Positions 26,462 through 35,258 of a stretch of 64,000 bases of DNA are shown piece after piece. The position numbers and the translations under genes were made by a program. Below the pieces are notes generated by a model. The model was given only the letters and a program-made list of their open reading frames with translations, was not told the origin of the DNA and searched no databases. How positions within the stretch are numbered: the stretch's first letter is position 1; every line of letters begins with the position of its first letter. The stretch is taken from contig JAAUZH010000001.1 of the NCBI GenBank assembly GCA_014804675.1, positions 119,916-183,915 of the forward strand, given 5' to 3'. The stretch is from Lachnospiraceae bacterium (GTDB taxonomy: Bacteria; Bacillota; Clostridia; Lachnospirales; Lachnospiraceae).

Positions 26462-27601
26462 ATGATCAGAGTATTGCAGGTAGTTGGGAAAATGCATTAT
26501 GGCGGTATGGAAACGTTGATTATGAATTTGTACCGGAATATAGACAGAAGCAAGGTACAATTTGATTTTCTGGTGCATTATGAGGAACCGGGAGAATATG
26601 ATGAAGAAATCCGCCGGCTTGGCGGCAGGATTTATGTTATGCCAAAAACGACCTTCCGCAATTACCTTATTTATAAAAAGGCCCTGGAACAATTCTTTAA
26701 AAACCATCCGGAATATAAGGTGATTCACGGACACCTTCAGTCGGTGGCATTTATGTACCATAAAATTGCAAAGAAATATGGCGATAGATACTGCATCACC
26801 CATGCCCACAATAACGGGGTAGAGCATTCCCTGAAGGGGAGGGTTTCTTACTTTACCGCATTATTGGCGCAGAGGCACACAGATGAATTTTGGGGCTGCA
26901 GTATGGAAGCCTGCAGATACTTTTTCCCAAGGGCAATGAAGCAGCACAAAGAAGTGAAAATCATACGAAATGGAATTGAGGCGGAAAAATATCAGTTTCG
27001 TGAAGAAGTACGCCAAAAGGTCAGAAAAGAGTTAGGACTGTCTGACCGGTTTGTCATAGGACATGTAGGACGGTTTTCAGAACAGAAGAACCAAAGTTTT
27101 CTAATAGATATTCTGGAAGAATTGAAAAAGAAAAAAGAAGATGCCGTATTGGTGCTGGTGGGAAAAGGACCGGATGAAAAGAAAATATTGGAGAAAGTAA
27201 AGCAAAAGGGGCTTTTGGGACAAGTCTTCTTTCTGGGAGCCAGAGAGGATGTAAATGAAGTGATGATGGCAATGGATGCCTTCGTGCTTCCGTCCTTGTT
27301 CGAGGGCTTTGGCATTGTTCTTGTGGAGGCCCAGTCTGTGGGGCTGCCCTGTTTTTGTACAAAAGGAAAAATTCCTTCCATTACCAGGATCAGCACTTCC
27401 TACTATCCCATTTCCCTAATGGAAAGTGCTGGATTCTGGGCAGACAGCATTTTAAAGCATTGCGCCAGTGAAGAAAGAACGGACTGGCAGGAACGATACA
27501 GACTGGCAATCGAGCAGGGCTTTGACATCAGGGAAATAGCAAAAGATGTGGAAAGCGAGTATATAGATTTTGCAAAAAAGCTGGACGGGGAACAAAAATG
27601 A
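26462..27601 (+). CDS. Glycosyltransferase family 4
   Basis: The 379-residue protein has a GT-B fold. The N-terminus has the glycine-rich GKMHYGGMETLIMNLYRN acceptor-site pattern. The C-terminal half has GHVGRFSEQKNQSFLID and the E-x7-E donor motif in SLFEGFGIVLVEAQSVG. It retains stereochemistry when adding a sugar. The stop overlaps the ATG of the next gene by four bases (ATGA), which shows operon coupling with a CDP-polyol phosphotransferase. Confidence 0.87.
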   Translation: MIRVLQVVGKMHYGGMETLIMNLYRNIDRSKVQFDFLVHYEEPGEYDEEIRRLGGRIYVMPKTTFRNYLIYKKALEQFFKNHPEYKVIHGHLQSVAFMYHKIAKKYGDRYCITHAHNNGVEHSLKGRVSYFTALLAQRHTDEFWGCSMEACRYFFPRAMKQHKEVKIIRNGIEAEKYQFREEVRQKVRKELGLSDRFVIGHVGRFSEQKNQSFLIDILEELKKKKEDAVLVLVGKGPDEKKILEKVKQKGLLGQVFFLGAREDVNEVMMAMDAFVLPSLFEGFGIVLVEAQSVGLPCFCTKGKIPSITRISTSYYPISLMESAGFWADSILKHCASEERTDWQERYRLAIEQGFDIREIAKDVESEYIDFAKKLDGEQK

Positions 27602-28764
27602 GATTATGGAAGATAAGGTGTATTCGGCTGATTTTATGTATTTTTCGGATATTTCCGGTTGTAAATAACCGGATTGTATTTGTATGTAATTATGGAAAGT
27701 CCTATGCCTGCAATCCCAAGTATGTTTTTAAAGCATTGCGAGAAAAATATGGAGAGAAGCTTCAATATGTCTGGGTGCTGAATGAGAAGCATCCGGAGCT
27801 GGAAGGACAGGCTGTGCAAGTGAAAAATAAAAGTATGGCATTTTTTTATTATATGCTGACAGCCCGGGTGATTGTAGGAAATAATGCTTTGGGAAGCTAT
27901 CTTCCCAAAAGAAGCTCCCAATGCTTTATCAATACGTGGCATGGGGGAGGCGCCTATAAAAAGGTCCACTTTGATGTGGCGGTAAGTGATACTGACCGGA
28001 AAATTTATGAGATTTTTGCAAGACAGACAGACTGCCATCTTTCCAGCTCCAAACTGTTTACGGAATGTATGGCGGTTTCTACAAAGGTGCCGAAAGAAAG
28101 GTTTCTGGAAGTGGGTATGCCCAGGAATGATTGTCTGCTTCAAAGCCTGTTGCAGAACGGTGAGACGGGCTCGGAAGAATCTGCCGGGGACAGGAGTCTC
28201 ATTTTAAAAAGGCTGGGAGTGAAAGAGGAGCTTTGGCAGAAAAAGATTCTGTTGTATGCGCCTACGTTCCGGGGAGAAACAAATCATGGATACTTTGAAA
28301 ATTCCATGGATATCCCTGCCGTATTGGAAAGTCTGGAAAAGAGATTTTCCGGGGAATGGATTCTGTTATTCAGAGGGCACCCCAAGATGCTGCGCATTGA
28401 GATGGAACAGTGCGTTTGTGTAACAGGATATGAGGATATGCAGGAAATCCTTTTGTGTGCGGATGCGCTGATTACGGACTTTTCCTCCGTCATGTGGGAT
28501 TATATGTTTTTGCAAAGACCGGGCTTTCTTTATATTCCGGATTTGGAAGAGCTGGAAAAAGAGGACAGGTTTTATACAAAGGTAAAGGATTGGCCCTTTG
28601 AATATGCACGTTCCAATCATCAGCTTTGTGAAATCATAGAGCATTATGAAAAGCAGAAGGCCATGGATAAAATCGAAGCTCATAAACGCCTGCTTGGGAA
28701 TGTAGAAACAGGGCAGGCATGTGAAAAAGTGTCTGACTATATTTACAAGAAAGTATGTTCATGA
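27598..28764 (+). CDS. CDP-glycerol/CDP-ribitol-type phosphotransferase (Glyphos_transf family), first of three
   Basis: The 388-residue protein has the family marks: NTWHGGGAYKKVHFDV, LLYAPTFRGE, FRGHPK and LITDFSSVMWDY. The family transfers a polyol phosphate (glycerol- or ribitol-phosphate) from a CDP-activated donor to a growing teichoic-acid-like chain on the cytoplasmic membrane face. It is shorter than TagF-type polymerases and resembles primase or single-step enzymes in size, though the choice between glycerol and ribitol cannot be made. It is followed after 43 bases by a gene that makes a CDP-polyol. Confidence 0.85.
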   Translation: MRLWKIRCIRLILCIFRIFPVVNNRIVFVCNYGKSYACNPKYVFKALREKYGEKLQYVWVLNEKHPELEGQAVQVKNKSMAFFYYMLTARVIVGNNALGSYLPKRSSQCFINTWHGGGAYKKVHFDVAVSDTDRKIYEIFARQTDCHLSSSKLFTECMAVSTKVPKERFLEVGMPRNDCLLQSLLQNGETGSEESAGDRSLILKRLGVKEELWQKKILLYAPTFRGETNHGYFENSMDIPAVLESLEKRFSGEWILLFRGHPKMLRIEMEQCVCVTGYEDMQEILLCADALITDFSSVMWDYMFLQRPGFLYIPDLEELEKEDRFYTKVKDWPFEYARSNHQLCEIIEHYEKQKAMDKIEAHKRLLGNVETGQACEKVSDYIYKKVCS

Positions 28765-28807
28765 TACAATCACAAAATAAACAGGAGAAGGAAGGTAGCA
28801 TAAGCGG

Positions 28808-29527
28808 ATGAATATAGCAATTGTTTTTGCAGGCGGTTCTGGACAGCGGATGAAACAGTCTGCAAAGCCGAAACAGTTTTTGGAATTATATGGAAAGCCG
28901 ATTATTATTTTCACTCTGGAAATTTTTGAGAACCATCCGGATATCGATATGGTGGTGGTGCCCTGCATTGAAGGCTGGGAAGGCTATTTACAGAGAATGC
29001 TGGATAAATTCAATATAAAAAAGGTGAAAAAAATCGTAACCGGAGGAAAAGACACCCAGGAATCCAAAATGAATGCCTTGAATTACCTTGCTTCTATTTG
29101 TAAGCCGGATGATATTGTCATTCTTCATGATGCGGTAAGACCACTTATTACGGAAAAGCTGATTACCGACACCTTGGAAAGCGTAAAGGAATTCGGCTCG
29201 GCAGTGTCTTATGTGCCTTTTACAGAAACCGGTATTATAAGTAAGGACAAGGTTACTACAAGGGAAACCATTGTCCGTAACACACTCTGCATTGCAAAAG
29301 CGCCTCAGGGATTCTGGTTTCAGGATGTTTATGATGCCCATAAGGAGGGGGAGCATATGGACCCAAGCATTACCATTGATACTTGTTCCCTTATGACAGA
29401 GCTTGGCAGGCCGCTGCATTTAGTGCCCTGTGAACCAACCAACATTAAGATTACTACGCCGGATGATTTTTTTATTTTCAAGGCATTGGTGGATCTGCAG
29501 GAAAGCAAAGATATTTTCGGCATGTAA
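28808..29527 (+). CDS. TarI/IspD-type CDP-polyol cytidylyltransferase
   Basis: The 239-residue protein has the IspD/TarI nucleotide-binding start (IAIVFAGGSGQRMKQSAKPK), the HDAVRPLIT motif and a C-terminal EPTNIKITTPDDF. The family makes CDP-methylerythritol (IspD) or CDP-ribitol or related polyols (TarI). The location between CDP-polyol phosphotransferases and a paired SDR gene makes the surface-polymer role more likely than isoprenoid synthesis. Product probably CDP-ribitol or CDP-arabinitol; sequence alone does not settle this. Confidence 0.82.
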   Translation: MNIAIVFAGGSGQRMKQSAKPKQFLELYGKPIIIFTLEIFENHPDIDMVVVPCIEGWEGYLQRMLDKFNIKKVKKIVTGGKDTQESKMNALNYLASICKPDDIVILHDAVRPLITEKLITDTLESVKEFGSAVSYVPFTETGIISKDKVTTRETIVRNTLCIAKAPQGFWFQDVYDAHKEGEHMDPSITIDTCSLMTELGRPLHLVPCEPTNIKITTPDDFFIFKALVDLQESKDIFGM

Positions 29528-29551
29528 GGGCTGGGAAACCGGAGGGGAAAC

Positions 29552-30613
29552 ATGGAGCTTCATCCTATTATTTTAGAAGACTTAGAGCGTATTACAAGGG
29601 AAAAAATAGATTTTGAAAAGCTAAGGGATGCAACGGTGCTGATTACAGGCATAAACGGCATGATTGCTTCTTATATTACGTATACCCTGCTTTATTTGAA
29701 CGAGACAAGGCAATTGAATATTAAGGTGCTGGGACTGGCACGCAATGAAGAAAAGGCAAAGAAAAGATTTGGCAGACTGCTGGAACGAAAAGACTTTGCC
29801 TTGTTGATACAGGATATTACCACACCGATCCAGACAGAGGAAAAGGCGGATTTTATCATACATGCTGCAAGCCAGACAGGACCCAGGCAGTTTGTAAATG
29901 ATCCGGTAGGAACCATAGCGGCTAATACGACAGGAACCAAAAACCTGCTGGACTTTGCTGTAGAGAAAAAGAGCAGAGGCGTCTTGTTTTTGTCTACAAG
30001 GGAAATTTACGGAAAGAGCCTGACCGGACAGGAATTGGTGACAGAAGAGGAATATGGAGCAGTGGACCCTACCTTAGTGCGTTCCTGCTATCCGGAAAGC
30101 AAAAGAATGTCGGAAACCATGTGCGCCGCTTATAAAAAACAGTACGGACTGAATACAAAAGTAATCCGCATTGCCCACACCTATGGACCTGGAATGCTGA
30201 TTGGTGATGGACGGGTAGTAGGTGACTTTTTAAAAAATGTGATTCAGAGTCAGGATATTGTCATGAACAGTGATGGAAGTGCAGTTCTTGGGCTCACTTA
30301 TATTTCGGATCTGATTACAGGACTGTTTTTCAGCTTCTTGAATTTTGACGAATTTGTTTATAATGTTTCTGCCGACAATGGCATCGTAACCGTAAAAGAA
30401 CTGGCCAATATGCTGGCAGATATGTATCCGGAAAAACAAATAAAGACAGTATTCAAAGAGGCTTCACCGGAAGTAAAAGCCGGATATCTGGCCAATAAAA
30501 TTCCTCTTCTGCATTCCAAAAAAGCAATGGAAAGCGGCTGGGAGCCAAAAGTAAGCCTGGAAGAGGGATTTAGAAGGACAGTAGCTTATGGAGAATGGAA
30601 TGAACAAAAATAA
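29552..30613 (+). CDS. NAD-dependent epimerase/dehydratase (extended SDR) paired with the cytidylyltransferase
   Basis: The 353-residue protein has a Rossmann start (ATVLITGINGMIASYI, a variant of GxxGxxG), the catalytic Ser/Tyr/Lys set (FLSTREIYG; YPESK) and HTYGPGM, all typical of extended SDRs. In streptococcal capsule loci that make CDP-arabinitol an IspD-like enzyme is paired with a protein of this class. I recall this from the literature, and it suggests that the pair here makes an activated pentitol, with the SDR acting on a sugar phosphate. A nucleotide-sugar epimerase remains possible. It starts 24 bases after the cytidylyltransferase stop codon. Confidence 0.75.
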   Translation: MELHPIILEDLERITREKIDFEKLRDATVLITGINGMIASYITYTLLYLNETRQLNIKVLGLARNEEKAKKRFGRLLERKDFALLIQDITTPIQTEEKADFIIHAASQTGPRQFVNDPVGTIAANTTGTKNLLDFAVEKKSRGVLFLSTREIYGKSLTGQELVTEEEYGAVDPTLVRSCYPESKRMSETMCAAYKKQYGLNTKVIRIAHTYGPGMLIGDGRVVGDFLKNVIQSQDIVMNSDGSAVLGLTYISDLITGLFFSFLNFDEFVYNVSADNGIVTVKELANMLADMYPEKQIKTVFKEASPEVKAGYLANKIPLLHSKKAMESGWEPKVSLEEGFRRTVAYGEWNEQK

Positions 30614-31790
30614 GATTGCCATGATTGGCCTTAACAATGCAAAGAATTTAGGCGATCCTTTGATATGTGCATGCACCGGGCATTTGCTTGAGCAGGCAAT
30701 GAAGGAGCAGGGAATAGACGGAGAGGTTCAGATTATAGACCTGCTTCCTGACTGCTTAAAGAAAAAGAAGAAGCAAAAAAAGCAAGGAAAAAATCTGTTA
30801 AAAACATGTCTTTCCAGATTCAGAAAGCTGTTTCAATTTGCAAAAGAATTGCAGATCCGTCAAAGTGATTTACGGGATTCCTATCTTGCCTATTACCGGG
30901 AGAAGCTGGAAGGCTGCAGCCTGATTGTATTTGCAGGAGGCGGATTGATTAAGTATGCCCAGCAGGAGAATCTGAATGTAAGCATCAGCGGGGCGATACA
31001 GGCGGCGAAAGAGAAACAGATTCCGGTTGCTTTTCACGCCTGCGGAGTGGAAGGATATAACAAAAACAATCCGGGATGTAAACGGCTGAAGGAAGCAATC
31101 AATGACGAGACAGTCAGAATCGTTACTACAAGAGATGATTTCAAAACACTGTCGGAATGTTATAAAGAAAGAGACGGCTTGTATATTGCAAAGGCAGCGG
31201 ACTCGGCTGTGCTTGCAGGAGAAATCCTTGGCATTCAGAAGAAGGAAGCAAGCCGGATAATCGGAATTGGCGTCATAAGGGGCAATATTTTTGAAAACTA
31301 CGGGACCTGCTTAAGCGAAAGCAGGCTGGTGGAGCTGTATGGAGATGTGTTAAAAGCATTAAAAGAAGAGGGCAGGGAATTCCGCCTGTTCTGCAACGGC
31401 TATAAGCCGGACTATCTATTTGCCCAAAAAGTGCTTGAGTATGCAGGATTAGAAGAAACTTATCTATTAAAAAGAGCGGAAAGCTATGAGGAACTTGTAA
31501 GGCAGATAAGCGGTTTTGGAGGAGTGTTAGCTGCAAGGCTTCATGCCTGCATCATATCCTACTCGTTGGGAATTCCTGTAGTTGGATTATGCTGGAATGA
31601 CAAACTGAAATATTTTGGAGAAGGAATCGGACATCCGGAGCGGTTTTTAAGTCCTGAGGATTTTTCCACGAAAACGATAGTGGAACGTGTTTTGAAAGCA
31701 ATTGAGGAAGGATATGAAGAGGAAGCGGTAAAACGCTATAAGGAAACTTCAAAGGAGTCTGTTTCAAGGATCATAGCCTTAATGAAATAG
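30600..31790 (+). CDS. Polysaccharide pyruvyl transferase family protein
   Basis: The protein has 396 residues from the ATG at 30600, with GGAG 6 bases before it; an in-frame ATG at 30588 has no ribosome site. Marks are MIGLNNAKNLGDPLI, FAGGGLIKYAQQENL, and a C-terminal RLHACIISYSLGIPVVGLCW. The family (CsaB, WcaK and relatives) transfers pyruvate from PEP to a sugar as a ketal, giving a negative charge to surface glycans. It overlaps the 3' end of the SDR gene, as expected for an operon. Confidence 0.82.
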   Translation: MNKNKIAMIGLNNAKNLGDPLICACTGHLLEQAMKEQGIDGEVQIIDLLPDCLKKKKKQKKQGKNLLKTCLSRFRKLFQFAKELQIRQSDLRDSYLAYYREKLEGCSLIVFAGGGLIKYAQQENLNVSISGAIQAAKEKQIPVAFHACGVEGYNKNNPGCKRLKEAINDETVRIVTTRDDFKTLSECYKERDGLYIAKAADSAVLAGEILGIQKKEASRIIGIGVIRGNIFENYGTCLSESRLVELYGDVLKALKEEGREFRLFCNGYKPDYLFAQKVLEYAGLEETYLLKRAESYEELVRQISGFGGVLAARLHACIISYSLGIPVVGLCWNDKLKYFGEGIGHPERFLSPEDFSTKTIVERVLKAIEEGYEEEAVKRYKETSKESVSRIIALMK

Positions 31791-31813
31791 AAAGTGGAGA
31801 GAGCATAGTTTAT

Positions 31814-33676
31814 ATGAAGCAGTCAAAAGAGTTGGAAGAATTATTTCAGAGCGACGAAGCAGCCGGATTTTCAGAGGAAAAAGCAGCAGAGTTATTAGAG
31901 TCAGTAAGCCTGCAGGAAATATATTCATGGAAGCTGTCAGCAGAACAGAAGTATATATTAGGTTCCCTGAAATGTAAAACGGATATTTTGAAGGAAGCAT
32001 CTGTTGAGAAGACAAGCCTTGTATATAAGGGACAAAAAATATATTATTTTTCCAATAGCAACTTCCTCAAGCTGTTTTTTATGGAAGCAGGAGAGGGCTG
32101 TGTGATATTAAAAGGCGTGACAAAGGTATTGTTTTCGGAGGAATGTTCTCTTTATCTGGAAGATCAGAAGGGATCGCAATATACGATTTGCCTGACCCAT
32201 GAAGAGGTGGAGCAAAAGCGGTTTCTGGGAAGAGAATTAAAAGGCGAACAATGGTTTTTTGTGGAAATACCTTATGATGGCAAAGAAGAGCTGAAGCTGA
32301 AAGCCTTTTTGCAGTTTAGAGAAACCCAGAAAATATTGCTGAATCCTTCCTATAAGCTGTTTTTCCCGGTGTCAAACAGTTTGCAGAGCAATTATGGTAT
32401 TTTTGAAAATAGTTTGCTGCAGGTAAAAGGGAAAACACTGGTATTTACTCCTTATACGAAAAAACAGCATAAGGAGCTGGAAAAGAAATACAGAAGGGAA
32501 CTGTTTGGGAAAAAGGAATTTGAAGTCTTAAGGTATCGGATTGCCTATTTTATTTTAAAGCCTTTTGTAAAGAAAGAAATCTGGCTTATTTTGGACAGGG
32601 CAGCCAGAGCCGATGACAATGGAGAGCACTTTTTCAAATATGTGATGAATCACTATCCAAAGGGAAAAAAGATTTATTATGTGATTGAAAAAAGCTGCCC
32701 TGATTATAAAAGAATGAAAGCAATTGGAAATGTATTGCCTCTGGGTTCTTTTTGCCACAAATTATGCTTTTTGCTTTCCGGTAAAGTCATTTCCTCACAG
32801 TTCGATCCTTACGTGTTTAAGCCTTTTCAAGAAAAGGGAGTTTTATTACAGGATTTATTTGCTTACCAATCTGTATTTTTACAGCATGGAGTGACCCAGA
32901 ATGACCTTTCCAGGTTCCTGAGCAGGCAGACAAAGAACTTCAAGCTGCTTGTTTCCGTAAGCGAAAGAGAGAAGCAGTCTTTTTTGCAGAATTGTTATGG
33001 GTATACGGAAAAAGAAGTAAGGGTTACAGGATTTCCCAGATTTGATTATTTAAAGGAGCACGAAAAGGAGCAAACCAAAAAGATACTGATTATGCCCTCC
33101 TGGAGAAAAAGCATTAAAGGCAGCTATGATGTGAATACAGGAGCAAGCGTCTATTTTGACGGATTTAAAAACACCCCATATTTCCGGTTTTATAATTCCC
33201 TCATCAATGATAAGCGGTTATTGGCATGTATGAGAGAACAGGGCTATCAGGGGGTATTTGCACTGCATCCGGGACACTATAAGCAATATGTGGATTTTGA
33301 GCAAAACGATTGCTTCACTATTTTAGGGGAAGAGTTTAGTTATCAGGAACAGTTTATTGAGTGTGCCCTGATGGTCACCGATTATTCTTCCGTTGCTTTT
33401 GATTTTGCATATTTGAAAAAGCCTGTTATCTATGCAAGGTTTGATGAAGAAGAGTTTTATGCCGGACAAAAATACGGGCATGGATATTTTGACTTTGGCA
33501 AAGACGGCTTTGGTCCGGTATGCAGGAATCTGGAAGACACGGTCAACGAGCTGATTTGCCGCATGGAAAATGGATGCGCATTGGAAAAAACATACGAGGA
33601 GCGCATTAACCGGTTTTATTCCTATCAGGATGGGGATAACTGTAAGCGAGTTTTAGAAGCTGTACTTAACTTATAG
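31814..33676 (+). CDS. Large CDP-polyol phosphotransferase (Glyphos_transf family), second of three
   Basis: The 620-residue protein has a C-terminal Glyphos_transf domain at about 250-600: VFLQHGVTQNDLSRFL, VTGFPRFDYL, IMPSWRKS, ALHPGHYKQY and VTDYSSVAFDFAYLKKP. The N-terminal about 230 residues are an additional, unrecognised domain. This size and layout resembles the TagF/TarL type, which polymerises glycerol- or ribitol-phosphate. It is followed directly by an ABC exporter with its own promoter, so the polymer is probably exported by TagGH. Confidence 0.83.
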   Translation: MKQSKELEELFQSDEAAGFSEEKAAELLESVSLQEIYSWKLSAEQKYILGSLKCKTDILKEASVEKTSLVYKGQKIYYFSNSNFLKLFFMEAGEGCVILKGVTKVLFSEECSLYLEDQKGSQYTICLTHEEVEQKRFLGRELKGEQWFFVEIPYDGKEELKLKAFLQFRETQKILLNPSYKLFFPVSNSLQSNYGIFENSLLQVKGKTLVFTPYTKKQHKELEKKYRRELFGKKEFEVLRYRIAYFILKPFVKKEIWLILDRAARADDNGEHFFKYVMNHYPKGKKIYYVIEKSCPDYKRMKAIGNVLPLGSFCHKLCFLLSGKVISSQFDPYVFKPFQEKGVLLQDLFAYQSVFLQHGVTQNDLSRFLSRQTKNFKLLVSVSEREKQSFLQNCYGYTEKEVRVTGFPRFDYLKEHEKEQTKKILIMPSWRKSIKGSYDVNTGASVYFDGFKNTPYFRFYNSLINDKRLLACMREQGYQGVFALHPGHYKQYVDFEQNDCFTILGEEFSYQEQFIECALMVTDYSSVAFDFAYLKKPVIYARFDEEEFYAGQKYGHGYFDFGKDGFGPVCRNLEDTVNELICRMENGCALEKTYEERINRFYSYQDGDNCKRVLEAVLNL

Positions 33677-33681
33677 GGTTC

Positions 33682-33710
33682 TTGTTAAGAACGTACTTTT
33701 TTGATATAAT
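33682..33710 (+). promoter_or_regulatory. Promoter of the ABC exporter genes
   Basis: TTGTTA at 33682-33687 and TATAAT at 33705-33710 have exact 17-base spacing. It lies in the short gap after the large phosphotransferase and 39 bases before the permease ATG. Confidence 0.7.
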
Positions 33711-33748
33711 TGATAAGCTTGCGAAAAGAGTATGAAAAGAGGACAGAG

Positions 33749-34531
33749 ATGAAAAGATTTTTTATAGATACGAAAAAGTTTAGTCAATACTTGATTTATG
33801 CAACCAAATCAGAGTTAAAGTCGGAGGTTGCCAGTTCCAGATTAAGCTGGCTGTGGTGGGTCTTAGACCCATTGCTGTTCATGATGGTATATACTTTTAT
33901 TTCTCTTGTTGTTTTTCAAAAAGGAATGCCCTATTTCCCCGTATTTGTCTTTATCGGACTGACGATTTGGAATTTTTTCAACAAAACCGTACAGACCAGT
34001 GTAAAACTGGTAAAGATTAACAGCGCTATCGTCAGTAAGATATATGTTCCCAAGTATATTTTTATTATGAAGCAAATGCTGATCAACGGGTTTAAAATGT
34101 GTATATCTTTTGTATTGATATTTTTACTGATGATTATTTACCGGGTACCATTAACATGGAAAATCGTTTATGTCATTCCTTTACTTGTTACCTTGTTTGT
34201 AGTTACATTTGGAGTCAGTACGATTATGCTTCATATCGGTGTTTTTATAGATGATTTATCAAATGTCATAGCTGTACTGCTTAGACTGATGTTTTATATG
34301 TCAGGAGTATTTTATTCCATTGAAAACAGTGTTCCGGAACCATATGGAACGTTGATTCAATCTTTAAACCCCATTGCCTGTATCATGCAGGGGATGCGAA
34401 ACGCATTGCTGTATGGAAAGAACTTTCAGTTTGTGGCAATTGGAGCCTGGTTTGTGGGAGGGATTCTGATAGCCTTGATCGGGGTAAATATTATTTACAA
34501 AAATGAGAACAGTTATGTAAAGGTGATGTAA
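33749..34531 (+). CDS. tagG: Teichoic-acid/polysaccharide ABC transporter permease (TagG-like)
   Basis: The protein has 260 residues from the ATG at 33749 (AGAGGA upstream; an upstream TTG at 33710 lies within the promoter). It has six predicted membrane segments in the ABC-2 arrangement, with the RLSWLWWVLDPLLFMMVY start typical of TagG/Wzm permeases. It moves a lipid-linked polymer across the membrane together with the ATPase encoded next. The ATPase ATG starts one base after this gene's stop. Confidence 0.88.
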   Translation: MKRFFIDTKKFSQYLIYATKSELKSEVASSRLSWLWWVLDPLLFMMVYTFISLVVFQKGMPYFPVFVFIGLTIWNFFNKTVQTSVKLVKINSAIVSKIYVPKYIFIMKQMLINGFKMCISFVLIFLLMIIYRVPLTWKIVYVIPLLVTLFVVTFGVSTIMLHIGVFIDDLSNVIAVLLRLMFYMSGVFYSIENSVPEPYGTLIQSLNPIACIMQGMRNALLYGKNFQFVAIGAWFVGGILIALIGVNIIYKNENSYVKVM

Positions 34532-34532
34532 A

Positions 34533-35258
34533 ATGAAATATGCAATTGATGTAGAAAATGTGAGCATTACTTATAAATGTGTAAAGTCAAGATCCATAAA
34601 GAAAAGCCTTTTTTCCTTTAAAAAGAGCGATGTGCAATTGGTGGAGGCAGTAAGAGGCGTGAGCTTTCGGATACCCCAGGGAGAAATCGTAGGCATAGTA
34701 GGGAAAAACGGAAGCGGAAAATCTACTATGTTGAGGGCCATTGCAGGAATTTTCACGCCAGATTCAGGTACCATAGACCTGCATGGACATTCCATTTCCC
34801 TTTTGGCAATCGGAGTTGGCTTTCAAAAGGCATTAACAGGTCGGGAGAACATTATGTTAACCGGAACCCTGCTTGGATTTTCAGAAAAATATATGTTAGA
34901 GAAAATGGATGAAATTATTGAATTTGCAGAGCTGGGGAAATTTATTGATATGCCGGTGAAGACTTACAGCAGCGGTATGTTCTCTAAGCTGTCATTTTCC
35001 ATTACTGCCAACCTGAAGACGGATATCATGCTTGTGGATGAAGTGCTCAGTGTAGGAGATGTGAAGTTTAAAAAGAAGAGCTATGAAAAAATGAGGGAAT
35101 TGATTTCTGATGAGAAGCGGACTGTTGTAATCGTTTCTCATAATATGGATACCTTAAAAAAATTATGCAGCCGGATTATCTGGCTGCATGATGGTGAGTT
35201 GAAAATGTATGGAGATGTAGATGAGGTATTGGATGCCTACATGGAATTTATGGATTAA
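34533..35258 (+). CDS. tagH: Teichoic-acid/polysaccharide ABC transporter ATP-binding protein (TagH-like)
   Basis: The 241-residue protein has Walker A (GIVGKNGSGKSTML), the signature TYSSGMFSKLSFSI, Walker B (IMLVDEVLSVGD) and the H-loop (VIVSHNMDT). This layout is typical of Wzt/TagH subunits, including the VxQKALTGRENI-like region. It lacks the long C-terminal domain that B. subtilis TagH has, so it is a short form. It is a partner of the permease just before it. It converges with the minus-strand GT2 gene, with a 4-base overlap. Confidence 0.9.
   Translation: MKYAIDVENVSITYKCVKSRSIKKSLFSFKKSDVQLVEAVRGVSFRIPQGEIVGIVGKNGSGKSTMLRAIAGIFTPDSGTIDLHGHSISLLAIGVGFQKALTGRENIMLTGTLLGFSEKYMLEKMDEIIEFAELGKFIDMPVKTYSSGMFSKLSFSITANLKTDIMLVDEVLSVGDVKFKKKSYEKMRELISDEKRTVVIVSHNMDTLKKLCSRIIWLHDGELKMYGDVDEVLDAYMEFMD

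Noticed and set aside
28808..29527. The cytidylyltransferase as the isoprenoid enzyme IspD
   Set aside because: The fold fits, but its place between CDP-polyol phosphotransferases and a paired SDR gene makes a surface polymer role more likely. IspD cannot be excluded from motifs alone.
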